Source: Clostridioides sp.
GTDB taxonomy: Bacteria > Bacillota > Clostridia > Peptostreptococcales > Peptostreptococcaceae
Length of the DNA stretch: 64,000 bases
Assembly: GCA_031261505.1 (NCBI GenBank)
Contig: JAISJN010000008.1
Span: forward strand, 310,001-374,000
Reading direction: 5' to 3'
Below are positions 17,541 to 26,646 of the stretch, one piece after another (position 1 is the first letter of the stretch; each line of letters begins with the position of its first letter). The position numbers and the translations under genes are program-made. The notes under the pieces are model-generated. The model was not told the origin of the DNA. It made no database searches and was given only the letters and a program-made list of their open reading frames with translations.

Positions 17541-19185
17541 ACACCTCACAATTAGACAACTCAGAAGTGTTTTTTACTAGTTTTTTATTGCTTAACCTAA
17601 GAATATAATCGAATCTCGTATCTAAATCTTCTACCTGATGAGTCACTACGATTATTATTCTGTCTTCGATTGAGAATAGTATTTCTTCTATCTCCTTTCT
17701 CAATTGAGTATCTAATGCTGAAGTTGATTCATCAAAAATTAATATCGGCGATTTTCTTATCAATGCTCTTGCAATACATATCCTCTGTTTCTGCCCACCT
17801 GAGATATTGCTAGCGTTTTCAACTATCCTCGTATCGATTCCATCTTCAAGTTTGTTTACCATTTTTTCCAGCCCACTGTTTTTTATAGCTTCCTTTATCT
17901 CTTCATCGCTGAATCGCTCGTACAAACATATATTGTTTTTTATAGAATCATTAAATAGATATGAATTTTGATCTACAATTGATATCAGCTTTGATATATC
18001 TGTTCTATTTATATTTTTTAAATTCACATCGTCAAATATGATTTCTCCTTCGTACTCATCGATGAGTCCCGATATAAGTTTTGTAAATGTACTTTTCCCT
18101 GAGCCGCTTTTTCCAATCAATGCGTACTTCTTTCCCTTCTCCATATTTAAGCTAAGTTCATTAAATATAGAATCAGATCCCTTGTATGAGAACGACAAAT
18201 CTTTTATACTAATCTCCTTATCCAAGCTAGTCTTTGTTATAAAATCTGTTTTCTCAAGTTTATTGATATCTTTAATTTCTTCGATTTCTGTTACAATCAT
18301 GTCGACAGATCTTATCTTACTGTACAAAGTCGGTATCCTCTGTATAGGAATCAAAACATTATTACTTAATTGTGTTATCATCATCATTTTGCCGATCGTT
18401 ATGCTCTTTATAGACACCAAATACGCTCCTACCAAGAGCGCTATAAAGAATATACCTATAGCTATAACATCATTTATATTTTCTACTAGAAACTCTAACA
18501 TTGATGCCCTTAACCTGCTAGATTCTAATTTTTCATTGTCGACGTTGAATTTATCAATCATTCTTTTTTCAATATTATACTGTTTTATTACTAAAAAGCC
18601 GTCTAACATATCCTTAGACTTCGATATCATTTTTTTAGATGACTCTGAAAATGCTTTTTTGTTTGTAGATAACATGCCTATGAATATTTTGCTTATCACA
18701 ATTGGCAGGAATGATATCGCTAGTATTATCAGTCCATAGAATACATTTGTCCTTATTATAGCTGCAAATGAAACGATGAACGATATTATGTATAGTAGTA
18801 GCATTTTGAAATTCATAAAATAGTCAGAATACAATATATTCATATCATTTGTCAAATTATTTATATAGCTAGAGCCTAAATTTTTATTAAAACTACTTAA
18901 ATTATTTTTCAACATAGATCCGAATAACTCACTTCTGATATCTACTAGAGTATTTTTAAACGAGGATGCATAGACCGTATCGTATAGCATCTTTGCCAAA
19001 AACATGCATACTAGAAATATAATACATAGTTGACACAGAGATGTTATCGAATATGTGCTGGTAGTTGTCGTTTCGATGATTTTTCCAAAAATATATGCCT
19101 TGAATACGTCTATAAGAACTACCGCCAATGAAAATGCTAAAAGAAGTGCAATTTTTAATCTATTCTTTAATAAATACTTATACAT
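17539..19185 (-). CDS. ABC exporter with fused transmembrane and ATPase domains
   Basis: The 548-residue half-transporter has six N-terminal membrane segments (about residues 10-290) and a nucleotide-binding domain (about 325-530). It should act as a homodimer to expel a lipid, peptide or drug. Motifs: Walker A GKSGSGKST, Q-loop SIVDQNSYLFNDSIKNNI, signature SGGQKQR, Walker B ILIFDEST and the switch histidine in VVTHQ. It lacks a peptidase C39 domain, so processing of a bacteriocin leader is not indicated. ATG at 19185 follows GGGGG. Downstream are the stop-interrupted MFS gene and the frameshifted permease, which together look like a decaying export cassette. No candidate peptide substrate gene was found nearby. 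Confidence 0.88.
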   Translation of the reverse strand: MYKYLLKNRLKIALLLAFSLAVVLIDVFKAYIFGKIIETTTTSTYSITSLCQLCIIFLVCMFLAKMLYDTVYASSFKNTLVDIRSELFGSMLKNNLSSFNKNLGSSYINNLTNDMNILYSDYFMNFKMLLLYIISFIVSFAAIIRTNVFYGLIILAISFLPIVISKIFIGMLSTNKKAFSESSKKMISKSKDMLDGFLVIKQYNIEKRMIDKFNVDNEKLESSRLRASMLEFLVENINDVIAIGIFFIALLVGAYLVSIKSITIGKMMMITQLSNNVLIPIQRIPTLYSKIRSVDMIVTEIEEIKDINKLEKTDFITKTSLDKEISIKDLSFSYKGSDSIFNELSLNMEKGKKYALIGKSGSGKSTFTKLISGLIDEYEGEIIFDDVNLKNINRTDISKLISIVDQNSYLFNDSIKNNICLYERFSDEEIKEAIKNSGLEKMVNKLEDGIDTRIVENASNISGGQKQRICIARALIRKSPILIFDESTSALDTQLRKEIEEILFSIEDRIIIVVTHQVEDLDTRFDYILRLSNKKLVKNTSELSNCEV

Positions 19186-19386
19186 GTTTTACCCCCTAAT
19201 TGTCTTAATTGTATTTACATACGATTTAGCAAAATTATTACATTTGCATTAAACTTCTACGATATAATTATAATACTTATAGATTTTTCTGTATATATTG
19301 AATTCTACAAAAATAATCATTGATTTTTGTAAGGTTCTCTAGGTTCGGTAGTCAATCAGCAGATTTGATTATTGAGATATTAAAAA

Positions 19387-19411
19387 CCACTCTTACTGTA
19401 AATAAGAGTGG
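19387..19411 (-). terminator. Terminator of the pyrR-uraA unit
   Basis: CCACTCTTA (19387-19395) pairs with TAAGAGTGG (19403-19411); on the minus strand the stem is followed by TTTTTA. It lies about 60 bases after the uraA stop. Confidence 0.85.
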
Positions 19412-19472
19412 TAAGTAATAACTGTTTTTAGTTTTATACTGAGTTTTCCGAGTTTATTTTTTAGTTATCTAA

Positions 19473-20684
19473 CTAAGCCTGTTCTTTTTTAAAATCTGCA
19501 TTGTTAATTATCCTATTTGCTATGATTCCAACCAATGCAGCTAAGCTAAGACCTGTTATTTCAACGCTATTACCTACTGGAATACCTATGTGAATTCCGT
19601 AATTAGCTGCGTAAGTTGTTCCTAGTCCCACTAGAAGTATCAAGAGAATAACAGCAATATTTTTCCATCCATCAAATGAGTGATTGTCCCTTATAGTCTT
19701 AAATCCAACGAAGGTTATCATAGAGAAAAGCATCACGCTTACTCCACCCATTACTGCACCTGGTATACTCTGGAGGAACCCTCCGAATTTTCCTACAAAC
19801 GATAGTACAATAGCTATGCAAGCTGTTATTCTAAGTATTGAAGGGTCGTAATTTTTAGTTATTGCAAGCACTGCTGTATTTTCTCCATAAGTAGTATTTG
19901 CCGGTCCGCCTATAAATCCTGCGAATATACTTGCAAGTCCATCTCCTAGAAGTGTTCTATTTAAACCTGGATCTTCTATAAAGTTTTGTCCTACTACTGT
20001 TCCGTTTGTCGTGATGTCGCCGATATGTTCCATCACAGTTGCTAGTACAACTGGGGCTATCATAACTATCGCCTGAAGTCCGAATTTTGGAAGTGTGAAC
20101 TGTGGTATAGAGAACATTGTCGCCTCTGTCATCTTAGCCACGTCAACATATCCAAGTACTAAGCAAACTCCATAACCCATAAATACAGCTATCAAGATTC
20201 CAAGTTGCTTTATGAATCCCTTGCCAAATATATTTATAAGTATTGCAGTTGCCAAAGTCACACCTGCTATGATAAATTTTTCTGATGCCATTGTAATCGC
20301 TGTAGGTAGTAAGTTTAGTCCTATTACTATTATCATCGCACCTGTAACCTGAGGTGGGAAGTATTTTTTTATAGTCTCTACACCTACTAGTTTTGCTACG
20401 AGCGCTATTATTAAATATATAAGCCCCGCTACGATTATACCACCCTGTGCGTATGCCATATCTCCGCCGTATGCTTTTTTAGCCGCTATTACAACTGGTA
20501 TGAACGCGAAACTAGATCCAAGAAACACTGGTACCTTCCTCTTTGTACAAAAATGGAATATCAATGTTCCAACACCCGCTGAACATATCGCCACCGCTGG
20601 ATTAAATCCCGTTAAAATCGGAACCAACACTGTTGCTCCAAACATCGCAAATAAATGCTGAACTGCCATTATAAATTTTTTCAT
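19473..20684 (-). CDS. uraA: Uracil permease (NCS2 family)
   Basis: Proton-coupled uracil uptake. The 403-residue protein has many membrane segments and family motifs: QHLFAMFGATVLVP near the N-terminus, the substrate-site region MEHIGDITTNGTVVGQNFIEDPGLNRTLLGDG, and GPANTTYGENTAVLAITK. ATG at 20684 (MKKFIMAVQHLF) is chosen because AGGAG stands 5-6 bases ahead. An open frame extends upstream to a TTG at 20729 but has no ribosome site. It follows pyrR by about 150 bases on the same strand, so both probably respond to pyrimidine supply. No terminator is visible between them. Confidence 0.94.
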   Translation of the reverse strand: MKKFIMAVQHLFAMFGATVLVPILTGFNPAVAICSAGVGTLIFHFCTKRKVPVFLGSSFAFIPVVIAAKKAYGGDMAYAQGGIIVAGLIYLIIALVAKLVGVETIKKYFPPQVTGAMIIVIGLNLLPTAITMASEKFIIAGVTLATAILINIFGKGFIKQLGILIAVFMGYGVCLVLGYVDVAKMTEATMFSIPQFTLPKFGLQAIVMIAPVVLATVMEHIGDITTNGTVVGQNFIEDPGLNRTLLGDGLASIFAGFIGGPANTTYGENTAVLAITKNYDPSILRITACIAIVLSFVGKFGGFLQSIPGAVMGGVSVMLFSMITFVGFKTIRDNHSFDGWKNIAVILLILLVGLGTTYAANYGIHIGIPVGNSVEITGLSLAALVGIIANRIINNADFKKEQA

Positions 20685-20832
20685 AAGCTCTCCTATTATT
20701 CCTTTAGTTTTGTTCTCCATGGATGTCAATTTCTTAATGCAAAGCTATTGTATCCCATGATTTTTCTATTCGTAATTCTATCTTAATGATTCTATACACA
20801 GTATTCTATCGCAGAATTTTTCCCATATATAA

Positions 20833-21420
<588 letters not shown>

Positions 21421-21477
21421 TTAGAATCATGTTTCAAACACGCAATCGCCATTTAAAACTCAATCAATCCTTACATT

Positions 21478-21553
21478 AAAAAAACTTCCCACATAAGATG
21501 AGAAGTTGTATGCCGCATTTAAATACGTGCGAAACAAGCTCAGCAGTCTTATG
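21478..21553 (-). promoter_or_regulatory. Candidate attenuator in the pyrR leader
   Basis: On the minus strand, AACTTC and GAAGTT (21507-21502 and 21488-21483) form a short hairpin, extended by a G-T pair, that runs directly into seven T residues (21484-21478): a terminator about 110 bases upstream of pyrR. Its loop contains TCTTATG (21498-21492), which can instead pair with CATAAGA at 21553-21547 to open it. This is the layout of PyrR attenuation. A clear copy of the PyrR binding-loop consensus was not found, so the assignment is tentative. Confidence 0.4.
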
Positions 21554-21699
21554 ATATCTCTGTACCATTTAAAGATTACTCCTGTTTATTTTTATTTATT
21601 TTGGTTATATTTATTTTAGCTTATATTGTTTGCTTTTAGCTCTCTTTATTATACATATTTACACAAAAAATTTCAAGCATCTAATTAATTTAAATGATG

Positions 21700-21785
21700 A
21701 TTGCCTGTGATGGTAATTACTTGTGATGGCAATTACTTGCGATGATTATTACTTGTAATAGTGGTTACTCGCGATGGTTATTACG
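21700..21785 (+). repeat. Imperfect 16-bp tandem repeat array
   Basis: Five adjacent 16-base units, starting at 21700, 21716, 21732, 21748 and 21764, follow the pattern ATTACTTGYGATGGTA, with a sixth partial unit running into the neighbouring hairpin element. No spacers separate them. They lie between rluD and pyrR and have no coding capacity. Confidence 0.8.
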
Positions 21786-21862
21786 TGGTTGGGAATTTCA
21801 ACCAACACTGAAATGAGATTATGCCCGCTACCTATACAGTAGAGGACATTTATCTCAAGTAT
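21784..21862 (+). repeat. Dispersed intergenic hairpin element, near-complete copy
   Basis: The first hairpin is GTGGTTGG...CCAACAC. It is followed by TGAAATGAGATTATGCCCGC, then by AGAGGACATTTATCTCAAGT. The copy ends just before the rluD stop codon. The 5' block seen at 9891 is replaced by the 16-bp array. Confidence 0.75.
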
Positions 21863-21864
21863 AA

Positions 21865-22788
21865 CTATCTAGATACCCTGAGTTTTTCTATCAATCCTTT
21901 AAAGCTGTCTGGAAGTTCCGAATCGAATTCCATATACTCCTTGCTGATTGGGTGAATAAATCCCAATGTTTTTGCGTGGAGAACCTGACCGCTTAGTTTG
22001 AATTTTTCATTCTTTTTGCCGTAAATCGGATCTCCCATAAGTGGATGTCCTATATACGTTGAATGTACCCTTATTTGGTGAGTCCTGCCAGTTTCTAGTC
22101 TAGCCTTCATATATGTGTACTTTTCAAATCTCTCTAGAACCTCGAAATGTGTAACGGCTTCTCTACCACCCTCGAGCACGGACATTTTTAACCTGTCCTT
22201 TGGGTTTCTTGCTATAGGTCTATCAACCGTCACCTTATCTTCTTCAATTACTCCATGACAGATAAATCTATACTCTCTCTTTACCATATGCATCTTAAGT
22301 TGCTCTGCCAGTCCTTTATGTGCCTCATTTGTCTTTGCGACTAAGAGCAGTCCTGAAGTATCCTTGTCGATTCTATGAACTATACCAGGTCTTAATCTAT
22401 CGTCGTTTAAGTTTGATAGTTTTCCTCCAGTGTAGTGTAAAAGTGCATTTACCAATGTACCTTCGTAATTTCCTGCACCAGGGTGAACTACCATACCCTG
22501 TTTTTTATTTACAATTAATATATCTTCATCCTCATACACTATGTCTAGAGGTATATCTTGAGGTATGATTTCTATTTCAGGAGTTTCAGCGATTTCTATC
22601 TCTAAATTATCTCCTATTTTTAACTCAGTCCTAGGTTTCTCGATTTTTCCGTTTACGTGAACCTTTCCGTTTTTTATTATCTTTTGTATAGCACTTCTCG
22701 AGAAGTCGGCAAATATTTCTGATAAATACACGTCTAATCTCTTTCCCGCTCCATTGATTTCTACCTCAAAGTTCATTTTTTCGTTCAC
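21865..22788 (-). CDS. rluD: RluA/RluD-family 23S rRNA pseudouridine synthase
   Basis: The 307-residue protein has an N-terminal S4 RNA-binding domain (about residues 15-75, RLDVYLSEIFADFSRSAIQKIIKNGKVHVNG) and a pseudouridine synthase domain with the catalytic motif HRIDKDTSGLLLVAK (Asp in RIDKDTSG) and GRTHQIRVH. It probably modifies the 23S rRNA helix 69 loop, as RluD/YlyB does; the exact site is by analogy. The start is GTG at 22788 with GGTGG about 5 bases ahead; an ATG 12 bases downstream is too far from it. It lies 21 bases after lspA, the order seen widely in Firmicutes. Confidence 0.92.
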   Translation of the reverse strand: MNEKMNFEVEINGAGKRLDVYLSEIFADFSRSAIQKIIKNGKVHVNGKIEKPRTELKIGDNLEIEIAETPEIEIIPQDIPLDIVYEDEDILIVNKKQGMVVHPGAGNYEGTLVNALLHYTGGKLSNLNDDRLRPGIVHRIDKDTSGLLLVAKTNEAHKGLAEQLKMHMVKREYRFICHGVIEEDKVTVDRPIARNPKDRLKMSVLEGGREAVTHFEVLERFEKYTYMKARLETGRTHQIRVHSTYIGHPLMGDPIYGKKNEKFKLSGQVLHAKTLGFIHPISKEYMEFDSELPDSFKGLIEKLRVSR

Positions 22789-22809
22789 AAATCCACCCCA
22801 TCGTGTTCT

Positions 22810-23262
22810 CTATTTTGTATCATTTTTTCCATCGATAAATAGTAAGTATACGCAAAGCAGTATCGTTCCCACTACTACGTATATGTCGGCTACGTTAAAT
22901 ACGTACTGCCAAATAAATCTAAAGTCAAAGAAATCTACCACATATCCTATTCTGACTCTGTCTATCATATTTCCTATAGCTCCTGATATTATCAACACGA
23001 TTGATATTTTGCCTATAATGTGTACCTTGTGTTTGTGAAGATAGTATATACCTACAACCGTTGCAGCCACAGCTATTACAACAAATAAGAGCTGGCTGTT
23101 TTGGAAAATACCAAACGCTGCCCCTCTATTTTCAACATAGGTTAGATGAAATACATCTTTGATTATCGGCAAGGTGTCGATTGTTCTCAGGTTGTTGAGT
23201 ACTAAAATTTTTGTTAATTGGTCCAGACATACAAATAGGACTATTGGAATTATATAAATCAA
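22810..23262 (-). CDS. lspA: Lipoprotein signal peptidase (signal peptidase II)
   Basis: Membrane aspartyl protease that removes signal peptides from diacylglyceryl-prolipoproteins. The 150-residue product has four hydrophobic segments and both catalytic aspartate motifs, GAIGNMIDRVRIGYVVDFFDF and FNVADIYVVVG, plus the YVENRGAAFG loop. It is directly followed by rluD, so the two form an operon. One likely substrate in this window is the OppA-like lipoprotein at 34265. Confidence 0.96.
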   Translation of the reverse strand: MIYIIPIVLFVCLDQLTKILVLNNLRTIDTLPIIKDVFHLTYVENRGAAFGIFQNSQLLFVVIAVAATVVGIYYLHKHKVHIIGKISIVLIISGAIGNMIDRVRIGYVVDFFDFRFIWQYVFNVADIYVVVGTILLCVYLLFIDGKNDTK

Positions 23263-23398
23263 AGATCTTCCCCCTAATCTTACAAAAGTTTTAATAACTT
23301 GTATTTATATTATAGCATAAAAGAGATTGTTATTGATACCCTAGCCGGATCCAGTGGCTTTCTGGGACATTTATATCAAGTTATAATTGAAAAAATCA

Positions 23399-23427
23399 CA
23401 AAAGTGGTCCTAAAAGGACCACTTTTG
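23399..23427 (-). terminator. Terminator of the mtnN-trpS operon
   Basis: A perfect 12-base stem, CAAAAGTGGTCC (23399-23410) with GGACCACTTTTG (23416-23427) and a five-base loop, is followed on the minus strand by GATTTTTT. It begins 25 bases after the trpS stop. Confidence 0.93.
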
Positions 23428-23451
23428 ATTTTATAGTCTATTATAATATAT

Positions 23452-24447
23452 CTATCTAGGAATAAATCCAACTTTCTCATATACAGCCTTCAAAGTTTTG
23501 CTAGCTTTTTCCTGAGCCTTCACATCTCCTGCAAGGTAGATATCCCTTAGATAATCCTTGTTTGCCAACATATAGTCGTATTTTTCCTTAATCGGTCTTA
23601 AATACTCTACTACTATTTCAGCTACATCTGTCTTAAATGCTCCGTATCCCTTGCCTTCGTACTGAGCTGCTATATCTTGTGGATCTCTGCCAGAGAAGTT
23701 TGCACAGATATCTAAAAGATTTTTAATTCCAGGTTGTTCGTCTGAGTACTTAACAACACCTAGTGAATCTGTTACGCTCTTTTTGATTTTCTTAACTATA
23801 GCATCCGAATCGTCTGCTAGAAGTATATATCCATTTGGATCGCTGTCTGATTTACTCATTTTCTTAGTAGGATCTTGAAGACTCATTATTCTAGCGCCTT
23901 CCTTAGGCATATAACCTTCTGGTATAGTAAATGTTTCAGAATATCTATTGTTGAATCTATTAGCCAAATCACGTGCAATTTCCATATGCTGTCTTTGGTC
24001 TTCGCCAACTGGAACTAGGTCTGCCTGATACAATAATATATCCGCGGCCATAAGTACTGGATATGTAAATAGTCCAGCATTTAAGTTTTCTTCACTCTTT
24101 TTAGCCTTATCTTTAAACTGTGTCATCCTATTCAATTCGCCCATGTACGTCATTGTATTCAACACCCACATAAGTTCAAGATGTTCCTTTACATGTGATT
24201 GAATAAATATTGTGTTTTTTTCTGGATCTAGACCACAAGCTATATACTGGGCTAGTAACTCTATAGTATTGTTTCTAAGCACTTCTGGTTTCTGTGGCAC
24301 TGTTATCGCATGTAGGTCCACCACACTGTAATAGCATTCGTATTCATCTTGAAGCAAGGTCCAGTTTTTTATAGCCCCTAGGTAATTTCCTAAAGTCATT
24401 TTTCCTGATGGTTGAGCGCCGCTAAATATTACTTTTTTTTCATCCAT
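23452..24447 (-). CDS. trpS: Tryptophanyl-tRNA synthetase
   Basis: Class I aminoacyl-tRNA synthetase. The 331-residue protein has the HIGH-type motif PSGKMTLGNYLG (residues 13-24), the family segments MTYMGELNRMTQFKDK and GEDQRQHMEIARDLA, and KMSKS at 196-200. Length is normal for bacterial TrpRS. It starts 36 bases after mtnN, and a T-box leader upstream of mtnN has a TGG (Trp) specifier, so transcription of both genes should rise when tRNA-Trp is uncharged. A strong terminator follows. Confidence 0.97.
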   Translation of the reverse strand: MDEKKVIFSGAQPSGKMTLGNYLGAIKNWTLLQDEYECYYSVVDLHAITVPQKPEVLRNNTIELLAQYIACGLDPEKNTIFIQSHVKEHLELMWVLNTMTYMGELNRMTQFKDKAKKSEENLNAGLFTYPVLMAADILLYQADLVPVGEDQRQHMEIARDLANRFNNRYSETFTIPEGYMPKEGARIMSLQDPTKKMSKSDSDPNGYILLADDSDAIVKKIKKSVTDSLGVVKYSDEQPGIKNLLDICANFSGRDPQDIAAQYEGKGYGAFKTDVAEIVVEYLRPIKEKYDYMLANKDYLRDIYLAGDVKAQEKASKTLKAVYEKVGFIPR

Positions 24448-24483
24448 GTGAATCCTCCTGAATTTTAATTTTTTTATCTCAAA

Positions 24484-25179
24484 TTATAAAGCTTTTAACA
24501 TCCTTAGTATCATATCTTTTGAATTATGCGCTGCTTCTACTACGAATTCATCGTATGTTACATCCGCACTGTCGTCTGCCTTGTCAGACATTGCCCTTAT
24601 TATTACAAACGGAATCTTGTTTATATAACACACATGAGCGATCGCCGCACCTTCCATCTCAACACAAGATGCATTGAATTCATCTACTATCGTGTCCTTG
24701 ATTTCCTTAGATGCTACAAATATATCGCCAGAAGCTACCCTTCCTTTAAAGGCATTGTAATTTGAATGTCCAGCTGCTGCGTTGCTTGCGAGTTTTACCA
24801 ATCTCTCGTCTGCTACGAACACTGAAGTCTCCATTCTAGGTATTACACCCCTCTGATGTCCAAACATAGTAGCGTTGAAATCGTGTTCTACTGCATCTGT
24901 TGATATCACTATATCATTTACATTTAACTCATCTGCAAGCGCACCTGCTACCCCTGTATTTATAACTGCATCTACTTTAAATTCACTTATAAGTAATTGT
25001 GCGCAAAGTGCTGCATTTACTTTTCCTATACCACATTCAACCAATACTACTTCCTTGCCTTCTAATTTTCCTGTATTTATTTCCAAGTTAGCCTTTTGTA
25101 TCGTCTCCCTATCATCTAGAAGCTCTACCAAAATACTTACTTCCTCTTCCATAGCGCCTATTATTCCTATCTTTGCCAT
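24484..25179 (-). CDS. mtnN: 5'-methylthioadenosine/S-adenosylhomocysteine nucleosidase
   Basis: Cleaves MTA and SAH to adenine plus the thiosugar, in methyl-cycle salvage and autoinducer-2 formation. The 231-residue product begins MAKIGIIGAMEEEV (catalytic Glu near residue 12), has VNTGVAGAL-type phosphate/ribose contacts (INTGVAGALADEL), VEMEGAAIAHV and the catalytic Asp in RAMSDKADDSADV. ATG at 25179 follows AGGAAGG; the frame stays open upstream through the T-box leader, but that extension is not protein-like. It is the first gene of a T-box-controlled operon with trpS, an unusual position for a nucleosidase. Confidence 0.94.
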   Translation of the reverse strand: MAKIGIIGAMEEEVSILVELLDDRETIQKANLEINTGKLEGKEVVLVECGIGKVNAALCAQLLISEFKVDAVINTGVAGALADELNVNDIVISTDAVEHDFNATMFGHQRGVIPRMETSVFVADERLVKLASNAAAGHSNYNAFKGRVASGDIFVASKEIKDTIVDEFNASCVEMEGAAIAHVCYINKIPFVIIRAMSDKADDSADVTYDEFVVEAAHNSKDMILRMLKAL

Positions 25180-25257
25180 AATTACCTTCCTTTCTACTCT
25201 TTCATAAAAATACACAAGGATTACTGTACCTGTTACCTCGTTGACAATTTTTGCATT

Positions 25258-25480
25258 AAAAAACCGCCCTAAACAAACCATAGGACGGATATCCGCGGTG
25301 CCACCTAAATTGCACGGACTAACCATGCCTCTTAACTGTTTTAATGCTCGTCAGCAACACTGGCTACTAATTTCACCAATTGTGTACCTCGTAGGTCCAT
25401 TCCAAAGATATCTCCCACAGAGTTTCACCAACCCTCTGCTCTCTGTTTTGAGTGTATATCCAAGTACTAATCCTATTCAT
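25258..25480 (-). promoter_or_regulatory. T-box riboswitch leader, tryptophan specific
   Basis: On the minus strand the leader carries the antiterminator core AGGTGGCACCGCGG. It is followed by a terminator in which CCGTCCTA pairs with TAGGGCGG ahead of a TTTTTT run (25263-25258). Upstream, TTAGTACTTGG (AGTA-type motif) and the distal loop GGTTGGTGAAAC mark Stem I, and the specifier region reads GGAATGGACC, placing TGG (Trp) at 25399-25397. The genes downstream are mtnN and trpS, which agrees with tryptophan specificity. Confidence 0.93.
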
Positions 25481-25669
25481 AGGTTATACATTATATGATA
25501 TTTTTTCGTTAAAATAGTATATAGTATATTATAACTGAAACTTCAATCTATAGCCATACATATATAAAATTATTTTTTATCTGATTTATTTGATTCAATG
25601 TATTTTTCTACTTAGATGACTCTTAACTGTTTGTTTTTTACCACTTAGTAGAATCATATTCTAGTTGGA

Positions 25670-26404
25670 TTAAATTAGATCTAAAATTTCCGCTAGCTTT
25701 TCGGCGTCTATCTGTCCGTCTGCACTTGACTTGTCAGTTTTGGCAAAGGTGATGGAAGATCCAAACAATTCACAGGCGACCCTGCTGACTGCCCCAAGTG
25801 TCGACATGGATATCCCTACCACTGGTATTTCTAGAATTTTATTAGCATGGTGGGTTGCCAACATAAGTGATATTACATCGTCTTTGGAGTTTGGCATATA
25901 CGCAACCTTCGCTATATCTGCTCCTAGATCTTGCATTCTTTGGAGAGTCGAAATTATCAATTCTCTTGATGGCGTCTGTACGAAATCATGACTTGAAACA
26001 AGTACATCCACCCCGCTGTCGTGAGCTGTGTCGATAAGTTTTTTCAGAGTAGATTCATCGAGTGACAACTCTAAGTCTATAATGTCTATATAACCAGATT
26101 TTATAGCGGTTTCGCATATTTTTTTGCGATGAGTTATATTCAAATTAGACTTGCCTCCCTCGCAAAAACTTCTGAGTGTGAATATTATTCCCTTGTCTTT
26201 CAAACTGTTTCTCATCTTCTTTAGAGTTAGTATTATGTCTTCTTGTGTGAAGTAATCTACCCTCCACTCAACCAAATCTATTTTTAAATTCTGTATTTTT
26301 TTTAACTCTACCTCGATTTCCTCGAAATTCTCACCTATAAGTGGCACGCAAATCTTTGGTCTGCTATTTTTTTTTACCAATTCTTTTATATTTAATTTAC
26401 TCAA
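25670..26404 (-). CDS. aroD: Type I 3-dehydroquinate dehydratase
   Basis: Third step of the shikimate pathway; forms a Schiff base with dehydroquinate. The 244-residue product has the type I signature EWRVDYF (Glu46, Arg48), the catalytic His139 in VSSHDF, the Schiff-base Lys166 in DIAKVAYMP, and Arg208 in GAVSRVACELFGSSITFAK. The start is TTG at 26404: homologues begin close to this point and there is no in-frame ATG before residue 64, but the ribosome site is weak. The gene stands alone, separated from other shikimate genes, between the T-box region and pepQ. A catabolic quinate role cannot be excluded. Confidence 0.92.
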   Translation of the reverse strand: MSKLNIKELVKKNSRPKICVPLIGENFEEIEVELKKIQNLKIDLVEWRVDYFTQEDIILTLKKMRNSLKDKGIIFTLRSFCEGGKSNLNITHRKKICETAIKSGYIDIIDLELSLDESTLKKLIDTAHDSGVDVLVSSHDFVQTPSRELIISTLQRMQDLGADIAKVAYMPNSKDDVISLMLATHHANKILEIPVVGISMSTLGAVSRVACELFGSSITFAKTDKSSADGQIDAEKLAEILDLI

Positions 26405-26646
26405 TCTATATCACTATCCAATCCATATATTTCTTAACGATAGTATAGTCTTAATCAATTCAAAAATCCAATACTATTTTTATCGATTGTCCATTTATTT
26501 TTTGAAAAATTCATTAAATTTCTACAGTATTTTTTAAAAGGAATTTACAAAAATTTTTAAACTTTTTTAGACATCCCTCTACTCTTTTTTATATATTAGT
26601 GATAAAATTAAGATGTACTTAATTTTAAGCAATGGAGGTTTTTATT

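Noticed and set aside
13478..19185. Bacteriocin biosynthesis cluster
   Set aside because: The exporter lacks a C39 peptidase domain, and no precursor peptide or modification enzyme was found around it.
21700..21785. CRISPR array
   Set aside because: The 16-bp units are contiguous, imperfect and without spacers, and no cas genes are present.
25180..25326. N-terminal extension of the nucleosidase
   Set aside because: It translates the T-box antiterminator and terminator; the ATG at 25179 has the correct ribosome site and family start.
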